Positions 1 through 9,240 of a DNA stretch of 64,000 nt are shown here, piece by piece. Both the position numbers and the translations under genes were made by a program. The first letter of the stretch is position 1; each line of letters opens with the position of its first letter. The notes under the pieces were generated by a model that was given only the letters and a program-made list of their open reading frames with translations, searched no databases and was not told where the DNA came from. The stretch is from contig JASPKZ010005710.1 of the NCBI GenBank assembly GCA_030220185.1, positions 868,001 to 932,000 on the forward strand, read 5' to 3'. This DNA is from Diploptera punctata (lineage: Eukaryota > Arthropoda > Insecta > Blattodea > Blaberidae).

Positions 1-105
1 TACAAGAAAACAAGTGTAACTAAATTATTATGGTTCAAATTTTTCCCTGTAGGGGGAGAGCGCCTAAATCTCTGTTAAGGGAAACATGGGCTTACAAGAA
101 GAAGT
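1..105 (+). mobile_element. SINE-A, 3' part cut by window edge
   Basis: The sequence matches the 3' halves of the two complete SINE-A copies at 49021-49441 and 55530-55910, including the 'gtagggggagagcgcctaa' block and the 'cttacaagaagaag' tail. The tRNA-like head lies outside the window. Repetition within the window is seen directly; SINE status is inferred from the heads of the other copies. Confidence 0.8.
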
Positions 106-155
106 ATCATGACTAGGGTTAGAATTTTTATAACCTGAAAACTACCGAAAATGCA

Positions 156-227
<72 letters not shown>
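156..227. repeat. (TA)n-(TG)n compound microsatellite
   Basis: About 25 bp of TA repeats pass directly into about 46 bp of TG repeats. It abuts the tRNA-like array that follows. Confidence 0.95.
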
Positions 228-230
<3 letters not shown>

Positions 231-288
231 AATTAAATCTTTAACATTGAGCAATGCAAGCTTAATATGGTATGATAAGAAAAAAAAA

Positions 289-358
289 TGCCTGGACGGG
301 ATTCGAACCCGGATCTCTGAGTCTGTACCTCAGCGTGATATCCATTACACTACCAGGC
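289..358 (-). tRNA. tRNA-like sequence (pseudo-tRNA), array unit 1
   Basis: The minus strand has an A box (TAGTGTAATGG) and a consensus B box (GGTTCGAATCC). It has a 6-bp acceptor stem (GCCTGG/CCAGGC) and a perfect 5-bp anticodon stem (CTGAG/CTCAG) around a 7-nt loop that would present ACA. It is only about 70 nt long, and the D and T stems are short, so a functional tRNA is unlikely. It is better read as the Pol III head of a repeat. Confidence 0.55.
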
Positions 359-586
359 GAATCCAATTCAAACACTTATTTTTCTTATATATGTATTATA
401 CTCTCCATTATTACTAGATGTCGCGAGAACACTGTCTTCACTGTCATCTAGTAGCTGACTATATCAAGTAAGCAAATTAAAGAGAATATTTATTTTACTT
501 TATAACAGTGACGCTTCATCGATGTTATAATTAAATCTTTAACATTGAGCAATGCAAGCTTAATATGGTATGATAAGAAAAATAAA

Positions 587-656
587 TGCCTGGACGGGAT
601 TCGTACCGGGATCTGTGAGTCTGTACCTCAGCGTGATATCCATTACACTACCAGGC
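587..656 (-). tRNA. tRNA-like sequence, array unit 2 (B box damaged)
   Basis: This is a copy of the 289-358 block exactly 298 bp downstream. It carries a substitution in the B box (GGTACGAATCC instead of GGTTCGAATCC), so this copy is less likely to support Pol III transcription. Confidence 0.5.
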
Positions 657-703
657 GAATCCAATTCAAACACTTATTTTTCTTGTATATGTATTATACT
701 CTC

Positions 704-945
704 CATTAAAGTAAAATAAATATTCTCTTTAATTTGCTTACTTGATGTAGTCAGCTACTAGATGGCAGTGAAGACAGTGTTCTCGCGACATCTAGTAATA
801 ATGGAGAGTATAATACATATATAAGAAAAATAAGTGTTTGAATTGGATTCGCCTGGTAGTGTAATGGATATCACGCTGAGGTACAGACTCAGAGATCCGG
901 GTTCGAATCCCGTCCAGGCATTTATTTTTCTTATCATACCATATA
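704..945 (+). repeat. Inverted copy of the tRNA-like unit
   Basis: The spacer, tRNA-like block and 'cttatcatacc' tail are the reverse complement of roughly 266-508. Together they form a large inverted repeat with arms near 240 bp and a loop of about 195 bp that holds array unit 2. The plus-oriented tRNA-like block is at 851-920 with intact A and B boxes. Confidence 0.8.
851..920 (+). tRNA. tRNA-like sequence with intact A and B boxes
   Basis: Same family as 289-358 in opposite orientation. A box TAGTGTAATGG and B box GGTTCGAATCC are both intact; the anticodon position reads ACA. The body is short (70 nt), so this is called a pseudo-tRNA or SINE head rather than a gene. Confidence 0.5.
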
Positions 946-1084
946 TATATATATTTCAAGTTCAAATCCCGACTCAAGCATTCTTTTTTCTTTTCATATC
1001 ATATATATATATATAGACACGACACGTAGCACTGATTTGGAATGGAAGAGGGGCATGTAAACTTATTTTAAGAAACCATTGAGG

Positions 1085-1255
1085 AAATGCCCAGTTGAAT
1101 GAGGTGAGAAATAACATTAATTATTATTTGAGGGAATTATATTATACAGAAGATGATTGAAAATATTAGCTCAGGATAGGGTTGCATTAGTGCGGTTATG
1201 CCGCTCGGCCATGAACCTACGGGTCGATAGTGCTAGTGAGTTAGTGTAATTTATA
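1085..1255 (+). mobile_element. LINE-A 3' end, degenerate
   Basis: The DNA aligns with the LINE-A 3' end, from the 'cccagttg' (RPVG) region through 'gccatgaacctacggg' to the 'gtgctagtgagt' terminus. The reading frame is broken by several indels. Confidence 0.75.
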
Positions 1256-1735
1256 AAAGTTAAACATATTTGGTGTAATATTTTTGGAAAAAAAACCAGG
1301 CCTGTTTTATTGCATGGAATATCCAATAGATGCTGCCTGGAGTTTATAAGCTCTCCAGGAATTGGTATGTTATTCCTTCACGTCAGCAAACGGATTTTTA
1401 GCCCCAGAGGTTAGAGTTTTGGTATTGGGTGAAGAAAGAACGGAAGTGTTTCGTGTAGGTTCAGCGTTAAGTTCCTTCGACCAACTCGCCTTTTGCTACT
1501 TTTGGAATACAAATGTTCATGAGGAAGTTGCCCACGAGCCAATCCGCCTTATGTCGACGTAAATTTCATCGCCAATTACAATCTCTAACACTCATAAGTC
1601 ACATTATTTTCCCATTCATCTGTTCAACTACAATTCAGATCACCTCATTTTTCTCATAAAAATAATTAAATAATTGTGCTCGTATTATATCATCCTCTGT
1701 CTTTAAGTGGAATATATATGTATGTATGATAAGAA
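1256..1735. other. No recognised feature
   Basis: AT-rich sequence. A 66-codon open frame at 1362-1562 has no motif or family resemblance I recognise and is not called as a gene. Confidence 0.4.
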
Positions 1736-1742
1736 AAATAAA

Positions 1743-1798
1743 TGCCTGGACGACCTCTGGGTTGGTACCCCAGCCTGCTATCCATTACACCACCAGGC
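1743..1798 (-). tRNA. tRNA-like fragment lacking the T arm
   Basis: On the minus strand it shows a GCCTGG acceptor start, an A box (TGGTGTAATGG) and a perfect CTGGG/CCCAG anticodon stem whose loop reads ACC. The T arm and B box are deleted. The flank 'tttatttttcttatcata' matches the other tRNA-like repeats. Confidence 0.5.
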
Positions 1799-1822
1799 AA
1801 ATCCAATACAAACATTTATCTT

Positions 1823-1827
<5 letters not shown>

Positions 1828-1866
<39 letters not shown>
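1828..1866. repeat. (TA)n microsatellite
   Basis: Uninterrupted AT dinucleotides adjoining the 3' end of the following minus-strand SINE-B. Confidence 0.9.
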
Positions 1867-1868
<2 letters not shown>

Positions 1869-2184
1869 ACAGTAATTCTGCCCGAAGGCAGGTCCTTCAC
1901 TGCAGGCATAGCATTTTCATGCTATGCTTGCAGCTTTACTAGGGAATTGTAGGTGTGGTAGCTTCCAGTTGCTTTCCACACCGGTGAAGGATGATGATAA
2001 TGATAAGGATGATGATGATGGCCATATGATTTCGGGGACCGTTTGGGCCTTAACGTTTTCCTGACATTTGTCTTAAGGGTGAAGAAAACCCCGAAAAATC
2101 CTCACCCAGAAAAACTGCCCCGATCGGGGATCGAACCCGGGCCCGCTGTGTGCCAAGGCAACACGCTACCTCGAAACCACAGCG
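1867..2184 (-). mobile_element. SINE-B, near full length
   Basis: tRNA-derived SINE read on the minus strand. The head is 'ctcgaggtagcgtgctgcc'-like with a B box (GGTTCGATCC). It is followed by the common body (block 'aaatgtcaggaaaac', a CATCAT-rich stretch, 'agctaccacacct') and the tail block ending at 'attactatgg'. About fifteen other copies or fragments occur in the window. Confidence 0.9.
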
Positions 2185-2197
2185 GTATATATATATA

Positions 2198-2317
2198 TCC
2201 ATCCATAGTAATTCTGTCCGAAGGCAGGTCTTTTACTGCAATCATAGCATTTTCATGCTATGCTTTGCAGCTTTACTAGGGAATTGTAGGTGTGGTAGTT
2301 TCCCTTTGCTTTCCACA
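2198..2317 (-). mobile_element. SINE-B 3' fragment
   Basis: Only the 3' third of SINE-B is present, from the ATCC tail to the 'tttgctttccaca' block, where it is cut by an AT microsatellite (2318-2342). Confidence 0.85.
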
Positions 2318-2342
2318 ATATATATATATATATATATATATA

Positions 2343-2648
2343 TCCTCAACTCGTGTCCAACTCAGAGTTGGGTCGAGGGATGAAATGAGATGAAGCCCCC
2401 TATATAGAGGTCTGTGAATGACAAGAGTATCGGCCGACCACCACGTCTGACGCACCACGGGGGTAGATGAACGAAATGGATGAGATGAATATGGAGAAAT
2501 GGTGGGCAGGGGAAAACGGGAGAAAACCCCGAAAAAACCTGCCGAAGCTCCGTTTCGTCCACCACGAAACGCACATGGACTAACCGAGACTCGATCTCGG
2601 GACCCCAGCTGTGAGAGGCGAGCGTCTAACCGCTTGCGCCACAGAGCC

Positions 2649-2651
<3 letters not shown>
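2343..2651 (-). mobile_element. SINE-H (tRNA-derived)
   Basis: Single copy in the window. The minus strand begins with a tRNA-like head containing an A box (TGGCGCAAGCGG) and a weak B box (GATCGAGTCTC), followed by a body with a gtttcgtggtgg block. AT microsatellites flank both ends. Assignment as a SINE rests on the head structure alone. Confidence 0.6.

Positions 2652-2698
<47 letters not shown>
2652..2698. repeat. (AT)n microsatellite
   Basis: About 47 bp of perfect AT repeats at the 5' end of the minus-strand SINE-H. Confidence 0.95.
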
Positions 2699-2702
<4 letters not shown>

Positions 2703-2763
2703 TTATAATTACATTTTTGACATTGAGCAATGCTAGCTAATATGACATGATAAGAAAAATAAA

Positions 2764-2835
2764 TGCTTGGACGGGGATTTGAACCAGGACCTCTGAATTG
2801 AAACTTCAGTACGCTACCGATTACGCCACCCAAGC
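2764..2835 (-). tRNA. tRNA-like sequence, left half of an inverted pair
   Basis: The minus strand has a GCTTGG acceptor start, an A box (TGGCGTAATCGG), a CTGAA/TTCAG anticodon stem with loop reading TTC, and a B box (GGTTCAAATCC). The acceptor 3' side (CCAAGC) pairs with the 5' side. It forms an inverted pair with 2903-2974. Confidence 0.5.
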
Positions 2836-2902
2836 AAATCTAGTACAAACATTTGTTTAGAGAATAAATATATAAAGAAAAGTAAATGTATGTACTGGAT
2901 TT

Positions 2903-2974
2903 GGTTGGGTAGCGTAATCGGTAGCACACTGAAGTATCAATTCAGAGGTCCGGGTTCAAATCCTCGTCCAAGCA
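2903..2974 (+). tRNA. tRNA-like sequence, right half of an inverted pair
   Basis: Inverted copy of 2764-2835 with A box TAGCGTAATCGG and B box GGTTCAAATCC. The anticodon loop differs (ATC) and the acceptor 5' side is degraded. It is followed by the 'tttatttttcttatgatg' tail typical of this repeat family. Further 3' fragments of the family lie at 3003-3110. Confidence 0.5.
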
Positions 2975-3174
2975 TTTATTTTTCTTATGATGTCATATAG
3001 GTATAAATTCCCGTCCAAGCATTTATTTTTCTTATGTCATATACATGTATATATGAAATGATAAAAATAAATGCTTGAACGGGGATTTGAACCCGAACCT
3101 CAGAATTAATGTATATATAGATGAATGTTCAAACTTAAATTGCGGATTTCATTAAAAAAGCAAACAATTAAAAT

Positions 3175-3292
3175 GGTATGTTCATATAAAAAGACTGATT
3201 GAAGACAGATTCCCAAGAAGAATGCTAGGATGGATACCACTCGTTAGAAAAAGAAGAGGACGTGGTTTGACCAGAAAAGCCATTAGTGACTT
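3175..3292 (+). mobile_element. LINE RT C-terminal fragment
   Basis: Conceptual translation gives a short stretch resembling the conserved 3' block of the LINE groups here (RLIEDRFPRRMLGW, then a basic run). It is similar to the minus fragment at 51930-52165. Confidence 0.5.
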
Positions 3293-3583
3293 TTTACAAA
3301 TCAGTAGCTTTTTATTTTCAAAATGGCCGGATCAAGCAACAAAGTGGATAAATTGGCAACCCTGTCTAACATTATAAAACCAATAAAATCGATCTTCAGT
3401 TGTACATAGAGTGAGAAACTAAAATTCAACGTCTCATGGATCATGTAGCATACAAAGTAACTGCAAAGGATGTAGGAGTTTGCAGTTGATTAGATATCTT
3501 ATCTTTGGGATTTGTGTAATCACGATTTTATTTCCCATTCTTATCACAGCTGAGATCACTTTACGTATGGGATAGATAATACA
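3293..3583. other. No recognised feature
   Basis: AT-rich sequence with no motif, repeat match or convincing reading frame. Confidence 0.4.
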
Positions 3584-3698
3584 TACTAATACAATTAATT
3601 GTTAAATCCGTTGAGGTGGAGAGTCATAAAATAAGTTAAAATATACCTTCTTAGGTAAAATCCGTCGTCCTCAACTTATGAAATATGTATTTTTTATG

Positions 3699-3738
3699 CC
3701 TGTGGTCCTTTCAGAACATCCGTTCCATCTTCAGCAGG
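3699..3738 (-). ncRNA. Hammerhead-like motif, degenerate helix III
   Basis: On the minus strand: helix I CCTG/CAGG; core CTGAAGA; one extra T; helix II GGAAC/GTTCT with loop GGAT; then GAAA. Helix III reads AGGACC, so the base at the U16.1 position is C and self-cleavage is unlikely. Confidence 0.5.
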
Positions 3739-3848
3739 TCTTTCTTCGCTACACCATCCAGTATGATGGTTGATGCTGCTGGTCATGACAACGCCACATT
3801 AGGACCAGCAGTATCAACCATCATATTAGATGTTGTAGGGAAGAAATA

Positions 3849-3888
3849 CCTGCTGAAGATGGAATGGATGTTCTGAAAGGCCTACAGG
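3849..3888 (+). ncRNA. Hammerhead-like motif, all core bases present
   Basis: On the plus strand: helix I CCTG (3849-3852) with CAGG (3885-3888); core CTGAAGA (3853-3859); one extra T; helix II GGAAT/GTTCT around GGAT; GAAA (3875-3878); then a palindromic AGGCCT helix III followed by A as H17. The one-nucleotide insertion after A9 and the loopless helix III are unusual for a monomeric hammerhead. Confidence 0.55.
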
Positions 3889-4019
3889 CATAAAGAATAC
3901 ATACTTTACAAGTTGAGGACAACAGATTTTACCTAAGAAGGTATATTTTAACATATTTTATTTTATGATACATACTATTAAGGTGGCCATACACAATACA
4001 CATTTTTTTTCATATACAT

Positions 4020-4400
4020 CATCATCATCATCCGTTATCATGGCAGCTGCCGCCGTCTTCCGGAAACCAAACGCCATTCCTCTCTATCCATCCATTGATC
4101 TTCTTCCATTCCTCTGATATTCATAGCTGCTTGTACCCCTTCTATCCAAGTTTTCTTCTGTCTTCCTCTCTTCCTCCTTTCTATTGGGATCCATTCCTTA
4201 ACAATTTTTGGCAATCTTTGCTCTGGCATTCGTTTGACATGACCATACCACTGCAATCTTTTCTTTTCTATGATGTCTATGATGTCCGGCTCCTCTTGTA
4301 CACCCATCATTTTCCCTTATTTCTTTATTTCGTATTCTATCCATTCTAGATTTTCCAGCTGATCTTCTTAAAACATCCATTTCTGTACTTAAAATTCTTT
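4020..4400 (-). mobile_element. LINE-G RT C-terminal fragment
   Basis: The minus-strand frame at 4038-4310 encodes the C-terminal block of a non-LTR reverse transcriptase. The blocks are 'RLQWYGHVKRMPEQRLPKIV', a basic RRKRGRQKKTWIEG segment and a final 'EEWRLVSGRRRQLP' before the stop. The same block recurs at 18391-18582. The element is 5'-truncated; no palm domain is present. Confidence 0.8.
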
Positions 4401-4637
4401 ATACATCAATTGAAAATAATGTTAATTTGTTTCTAGTATAATAACCTTACAACTAACTGAATTTCAGACTAGTTTCCAATTTGTTTCATGAAATCTGTTT
4501 ATAACAAATTAATTTGTTGCTATTTGCACTGTTATGATTCAGAATGTGTATCTCATACAATTTTTAACCAATTTTTATTAAATTATGTTTGGTAGAATTT
4601 TCATTTAATTGCATTTAAAGTTTAAATTTCAAACGCA

Positions 4638-4936
4638 ACAAGCCTAGAAGGCCTCTCGTCCACACGTGTTAATAACAGAGGTAGATGATCATAAGCCAGT
4701 GTAGGGATGGCATGTGGTCAGCATGTCGGGTCCCCCAGCCGTTATAGCTGGTCTTCTCAACCTGGAGTCGCTACTTATTGTAGCTACCCAAATACCTCAC
4801 AATGATGGGTGGGCACCGGTCCCATACTGGCCGAAATTCCATGAGAAAATGTCTTCCCCCATGGGACTCGAACCAGCACAAGTCCCGTAGCTCTACGTCA
4901 AGACATCTTGCCTTAACCACTCGGCTACGGCACGGG
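4638..4936 (-). mobile_element. SINE-D, near full length
   Basis: The minus strand starts with a Leu/Ser-tRNA-like head, with A box in 'gtagccgagtggttaagg' and a B-box-like 'ggttcgagtc'. The body holds the 'gtagctacaataagtag' and 'cagctataacggctgg' blocks, and it ends in 'aggccttctaggct'. At least six other copies occur. Confidence 0.9.
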
Positions 4937-5494
4937 ATTGCATTGATGTTTCTTCCTTATTATTTGAATTTTAAAACTTAAAAAATTGTTTAACAGATCA
5001 TTGAAACTGCACTTTTATTGTTATTGTTCTCAGGAAAGTAGGGAACCTGCGTGCAACAATTTGCTTCAATTTAAAGTAAAAAAACATCTTGAGAAGTTTT
5101 AAAAGGATGAAAATGTAGGAAAAACCAGTTTTCAGTCAATCGCATGCAATTATATTGGTGGTCTACATTTTCACCCGCATGACTGGTACAACTCCTTCAA
5201 AAGCCTCCTGGTTCATACATAACTCCTTCCTTGGCAATAGTTTTGTCTTCCTTCTTCTTGTGGCCTCTCAAGTACCTTTTTCGATCCCTTACTTCTTTTG
5301 TTGATTTTTTGGCACACGTTACAATGCGAAGCTTGTCCATATATCTAACTGAATCTTCCATGAACTTCCTTTATTTATAGATGAAATATTGATACTATAT
5401 CAATAAACCAGACATTTTTGAAACTACAATAAAAACTATTTTCTCCAACAAAAAAATTGTGTTTTTTTTCAACATTTAAGATTACATTCTATAG
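4937..5494. other. No recognised feature
   Basis: AT-rich sequence without a recognised repeat family or convincing reading frame. Confidence 0.4.
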
Positions 5495-5793
5495 TAATTC
5501 TGCCGGAGGGCAGGTCTTTCACTGCAATCAAAGCATTTTCATGCTATGATTTGCAGTTTTACTAGGGAATTATAGGTGTGGTAGTTTCTCGTTGCTTTTC
5601 ACACCGGTGAAGGATGATGATGATAACCGGATGATATTCGGCGACCGTTGGACCCTATGCTTCCTGACATTTTTCTTACAGGTGAGGAGAAACCCCGAAA
5701 AAAAAAAACTCACCCAGGAGCCTTTCCCAACCAGGAATTGAAACCGGCCCGCTGCTTGACAAGGCAGCACGCTACCTCGAGACCACAGCTGTG
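5495..5793 (-). mobile_element. SINE-B, near full length, diverged
   Basis: All body blocks of SINE-B are present on the minus strand, with a mutated B box region (gaattgaaac). It is followed at once by another SINE-B in the same orientation. Confidence 0.85.
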
Positions 5794-5814
5794 GACTACG
5801 AGTATATACTATAT

Positions 5815-6145
5815 CCATCCATCCATTCATAGTAATTCTGCCTGAGGCAGGTCCTTCACTGCTATCATAGCATTTTCATGCTATGCTTGCAGCTTTACTA
5901 GGGAATTGTAAGTGTGGTAGCTTTCCGCACCGGTGAAGGATGATGATGATAATGATTAGGATGATGATGATGACCATATGATTTCGGGGACCGTTTGGGC
6001 CTTAAAGGTTTCCTGACATTTGTCTCACAGGTGAGGAAAAACCCCGATAAAAATCTCATCCAGGAAAACTGCCCCGGCCGGGGATCGAACCCGGACCCAC
6101 TAAGTGACAAGGCAGCACGCTACCTCGAGACCACAGCGGTGGATA
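5815..6145 (-). mobile_element. SINE-B, full length
   Basis: Runs from the ATCC tail to the 'accacagcggtgga' head on the minus strand. The B box is intact (GGTTCGATCC). It forms a same-orientation tandem with 5495-5793. Confidence 0.9.
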
Positions 6146-6332
6146 GCCACCTTGAAATGGTAGTGATATGGATAATAGTTTTTTTTTCTTATAAAATAGA
6201 AGACATAGAGGACAGAGAACGATGGATAACTTTAATTAAGGGAAATTTGGGAATGTTTGTTGCAAACTGATAATCTATAAGTCCGTAGTCATTTATGCAT
6301 TTAAAAAAACCCATGTTAATTTCTAAGATTGA

Positions 6333-7085
6333 TTGGAGAAAACCCTCAATGATGAGGAAAATTCTCAAATAAAAAAAAAACTATATGCATATAAATTTAA
6401 ATTAATAGCCAATAGATATAATTGTAAAATATCAATAAATAAGTCAAAAGTAATGACATTTATTGGTAAATATGGAATTAGATCAAAAATTGTACTGGAT
6501 AACAAAATAATAGAACAAGTATCACATTTCCAATATTTAGGATGTGATATAACTTATAGAGAAAATAAAGATATAGAAAATAAAGTAAATAAATTTCAGG
6601 CTATTTGTGGAACCATAAAAAGAACCTTAGGTCGGAAAACAAGGAAAGATACGAAACTTAAATTATATAAAACAATGGCTGTTCCTTTGTTGTGTATGGA
6701 AGTGAAAATTGGATAATGAAATCAAGGATAAAAGCAGGATACAGACTGCGGAAATGCTGTTTTTACGTAATGTGAAAGGATGCACAAGAGCGAATAGAAT
6801 AAGGAATGAAACTATACGAGAAGAATTAAATATATATAAAATTGAAGATAAAATCAGCGAAAATAATAAGAAATGGACAGAACACTTAATGAGAATGAAC
6901 AACGAAAGAATACCAAAAAGAACCTTCCTGTATAATCCCAGAGGAACAAGAGATGTTGGCCGACCACGTAGAAGATGGACTCCACTTTTAACTTCGCCGG
7001 AACAGGCTGCATAAAGAGATGTTGGCCGACCACGTAGAAGATGGACTCCACTTTTAACTTCGCCGGAACAGGCTGCATAGCCTAA
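6333..7085 (+). pseudogene. LINE-B reverse transcriptase, C-terminal half, frameshifted
   Basis: Two plus-strand frames join into one diverged RT thumb and C-terminal region. Frame 6333-6716 carries 'NCKISINKSKVMTF' and 'VSHFQYLGCDI'. Frame 6709-7014 carries the 'FLRNVKGCTR', 'KWTEHLMRMNNERIPK' and 'GRPRRRW' blocks that recur in all LINE-B copies. A one-base shift near 6710 and loss of the palm make it non-functional. The last part is duplicated (see 6948-7079). Confidence 0.8.
6948..7079. repeat. 66-bp tandem duplication at a LINE-B 3' end
   Basis: The sequence starting 'aagagatgttggccgacc' at 6948 is repeated exactly from 7014. The period is 66 bp (22 codons), and the first unit ends at the stop codon. 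The duplication therefore adds only 3' untranslated sequence. Confidence 0.9.
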
Positions 7086-7099
7086 ACCTTGTAGTAGAA

Positions 7100-7496
7100 G
7101 AAGAAGAAGAAGAAAAACTATAAAACTATTAAAAAAGACTGCTATGAATTAAACATATTTTTATTTTATTTCATTTAGAGTATCGGGAATTTTTTCAAAA
7201 CTCTAGGGTTTATCACAAAAACTAGAAACGTGTTGTAGAACAAGGGCTAGTTGTTTGAAAAGTTACAAGCACGAACGACTAATGCTGTTTGAAATCCACA
7301 CAACAGTTTTAAGAATGTGTGTATATATAACTCCATACTACGTGACGCATTGTGTTACAAATTACATTCATTAAGATACCCCCAGCCACCATTCAACAAA
7401 ATTAACCATTGCTGCACTGGTATCCAAAAATTAAGAATAACCTCCTGGCCTTGACGACACTCATTTACTCTCCTCTCGAGAATATTTTAAATTTAT
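7100..7496. other. No recognised feature
   Basis: AT-rich; begins with the GAA-rich tail of the LINE-B element. No other repeat or gene is recognised. Confidence 0.4.
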
Positions 7497-7738
7497 TTAT
7501 ACACTCTATGGGAAATGAAAGACTTGCATGGAAGCTTCTTGTAGGAAAGCCAGAGGGAAAACGCCCAGTTGGTAGACCAAGAATGAGGTGGGAGAATAAC
7601 ATTAACTGTGATTTGAGGGAAGTAGATTATACAGGGAATGATTGGAAAGCATTAGCTCAGGATTGGGATGTATGGAGAGCTTATGTCCGTGCGGCCATGA
7701 TCATACGGGTTCGATAGTGCCAGTGAGTAAGTAAGTAT
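7497..7738 (+). mobile_element. LINE-A 3' end
   Basis: An open frame runs to 7717 and carries 'GNERLAWKLLVGKPEGKRPV', 'GRPRMRWENNIN' and the terminal 'RAYVRAAM' block. The DNA then ends in a short GTAA-type tail. Strongly 5'-truncated. Confidence 0.9.
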
Positions 7739-7799
7739 AGGCCTATAATTGTTTGTGTATATTGATTTACGTGTATCCTAATAAAATAAAGCAAATTAT

Positions 7800-8193
7800 T
7801 CTAAAAAAAACTACTTCCTTCACAGTAGCATCTGCCCGCTCCTGGAATTTCCTTCCTCAAGAAATTAGGGGTTGCCGCACACTTGGCACTTTTAAGTCAC
7901 GCTTATACAGTTACCTGTTGTCTAATAATGAATTTATTTAAATTTATACTATGTCATTAATATTTTTTTTCTCGTTCTTTTATATACCTTGTACATATTA
8001 TATATTTAATTCGTTAAATCTAGAGTAAATCAAAATACATTATAAATATTAATTGTATTGTATTTATAACATGTAATCGTTTATGTATATTGTAATTTAG
8101 ATCTAAAACTATTTTTTTGTATTTTTTAAAACCTGGCTTGAGTGGCAGACAAGGCCTTAAGGCCTTAACTCTGCCAGGTAAAATAAAGCTTTT
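7800..8193 (+). mobile_element. LINE-J 3' end with terminal hairpin
   Basis: The frame ending at 7941 has the signature 'SARSWNFLPQEIRGCRTLGT', typical of many non-LTR RT C-termini. The 3' untranslated part ends in a predicted hairpin (CCTGGC ... GCCAGG with AAGGCCTTAAGGCCTT inside), then AAATAAAGC. A second copy is at 52770-53695. Confidence 0.75.
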
Positions 8194-8199
8194 TTTTTA

Positions 8200-8580
8200 T
8201 TGCGGATGAGCCCATGTAGGACTACGCAAAGTACAGTACTTAGAGGCGTTTCCTTTGAGCCCAAATTTCCTTCATTCTTTTGCTATGAGCTTGTTTTCTA
8301 TCATCTGTCCAAGTTGTTCCAGTTTTTTCTTCGGTTTGTCTTCTTGGTCAACTTGCCACTTATTCATCTTAATTCTAAATATATCTCTGTTTGGGATATC
8401 TTCTTTAGTAATTCCTTCCAATTTTAAGTCCTTTTTGACTTCATCAATCCATTTCATAGTATCCAGTGTAGCTTTACTTCTGTTTTCGTAGAATTCCATT
8501 ATCTGTTTTGGAAGCCTATTTGAATTCATTCGTTTAATATGGCCATAAAATTTTAACCTTCGTTTTCTAATATCACTATG
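8200..8580 (-). mobile_element. LINE-F RT C-terminal fragment
   Basis: The minus frame 8272-8529 extends upstream through 'RLKFYGHIKRMNSNRLPKQI', the same architecture as the other LINE C-termini ('GH..RM...R.PK'), but the sequence is distinct. It abuts an ATT microsatellite at its 5' end. Confidence 0.7.
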
Positions 8581-8581
8581 A

Positions 8582-8632
<51 letters not shown>
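8581..8632. repeat. (ATT)n microsatellite
   Basis: About 17 perfect ATT units. Confidence 0.95.
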
Positions 8633-8869
8633 GTTGTTGATGATGATGAAATATAAATGGCGACTATCCTTGACCATCGAGGACAATAAGTAATCTGACG
8701 TTAGATAATAATGGGACAAATTCATCATCAATGCATCCTCATGGTTGGCACAACAGACAATATTGAGTCCAGGCCGTTGAAACGGGATAAATTATGCGGT
8801 GATTTTTAAGTATGTGCTTTACTATATGAGTGTGAATCTTTAAAAAGAATAATTACATTAAATAAAAAT

Positions 8870-9240
8870 TACACGCAGCTAAGATTTTACTCAATGACAC
8901 TACCAGTGGCGATATGTATGGAACTGAGGCCTGAGTCCTGAAGGAAAAAGAAAAAAAGTAAAACTCAGGCAGCAGAAATGAGATTCCTACAGTCTGCGAA
9001 ACGTTGTACAAGAGAAGAACATATTAGAAATGAGAATATTAGAGAGGAACTAAAAGTACAACCACTTCTTCAACAAATAGAAGAACACAAGAACAATTGG
9101 ATAGAACATCAGCAAAGAATGACAGAGGATAGGATACCAAAGATGGCACTGATGTATAATCCTGGAGGACGAAGATCGGTAGGAAGACCAAGAAAGCGCT
9201 GGGCTGAACAGATGTGAGATCGGAAGAGGCAATGATCTAA
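8870..9240 (+). mobile_element. LINE-B 3' end
   Basis: The open frame 8978-9217 contains 'HIRNENIREELKVQPLLQQI', 'RMTEDRIPKMALMYNPGG' and 'GRPRKRWAEQM'. Upstream sequence shows the same family with a frameshift in an A-rich run near 8950. Confidence 0.8.

Larger units (their letters stand above)
228..703 (-). repeat. Tandem tRNA-like repeat array, 298-bp period
   Basis: Two units lie head to tail on the minus strand. The same tRNA-like block begins at 289 and again at 587, a period of exactly 298 bp. Between them is a shared spacer containing the 'ctagtagctgac' and 'aaagagaatatttatttta' blocks. The same unit with the same 298-bp period recurs at 37796-38180. The array may be a tandem SINE or a degenerate tRNA gene cluster. 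Confidence 0.8.
3584..3964. mobile_element. PLE-like foldback element, copy 1 of family HH-1
   Basis: Near-palindrome with arms of about 148 bp (about 3634-3782 and 3805-3952) and a short 22-bp centre. Each arm carries one hammerhead-like motif facing outward. The flanks show an imperfect direct repeat (ATAATACA left, ATGATACA right), consistent with a target-site duplication. A second copy with a longer centre is at 57828-58409. Linkage to Penelope-like elements is inferred from the ribozyme-like motif. Confidence 0.75.

Noticed and set aside
151..417. 88-codon open frame at the window start
   Set aside because: Translation of a TA/TG microsatellite and an antisense tRNA-like repeat.
851..920. 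Functional tRNA gene with ACA anticodon
   Set aside because: Only 70 nt, weak D and T stems, and embedded in a repeated 298-bp unit; kept as tRNA-like only.
2276..2833. 185-codon minus-strand open frame
   Set aside because: It crosses SINE-B, AT microsatellites, SINE-H and a tRNA-like repeat; the frame is open by composition and encodes repeated dipeptides.
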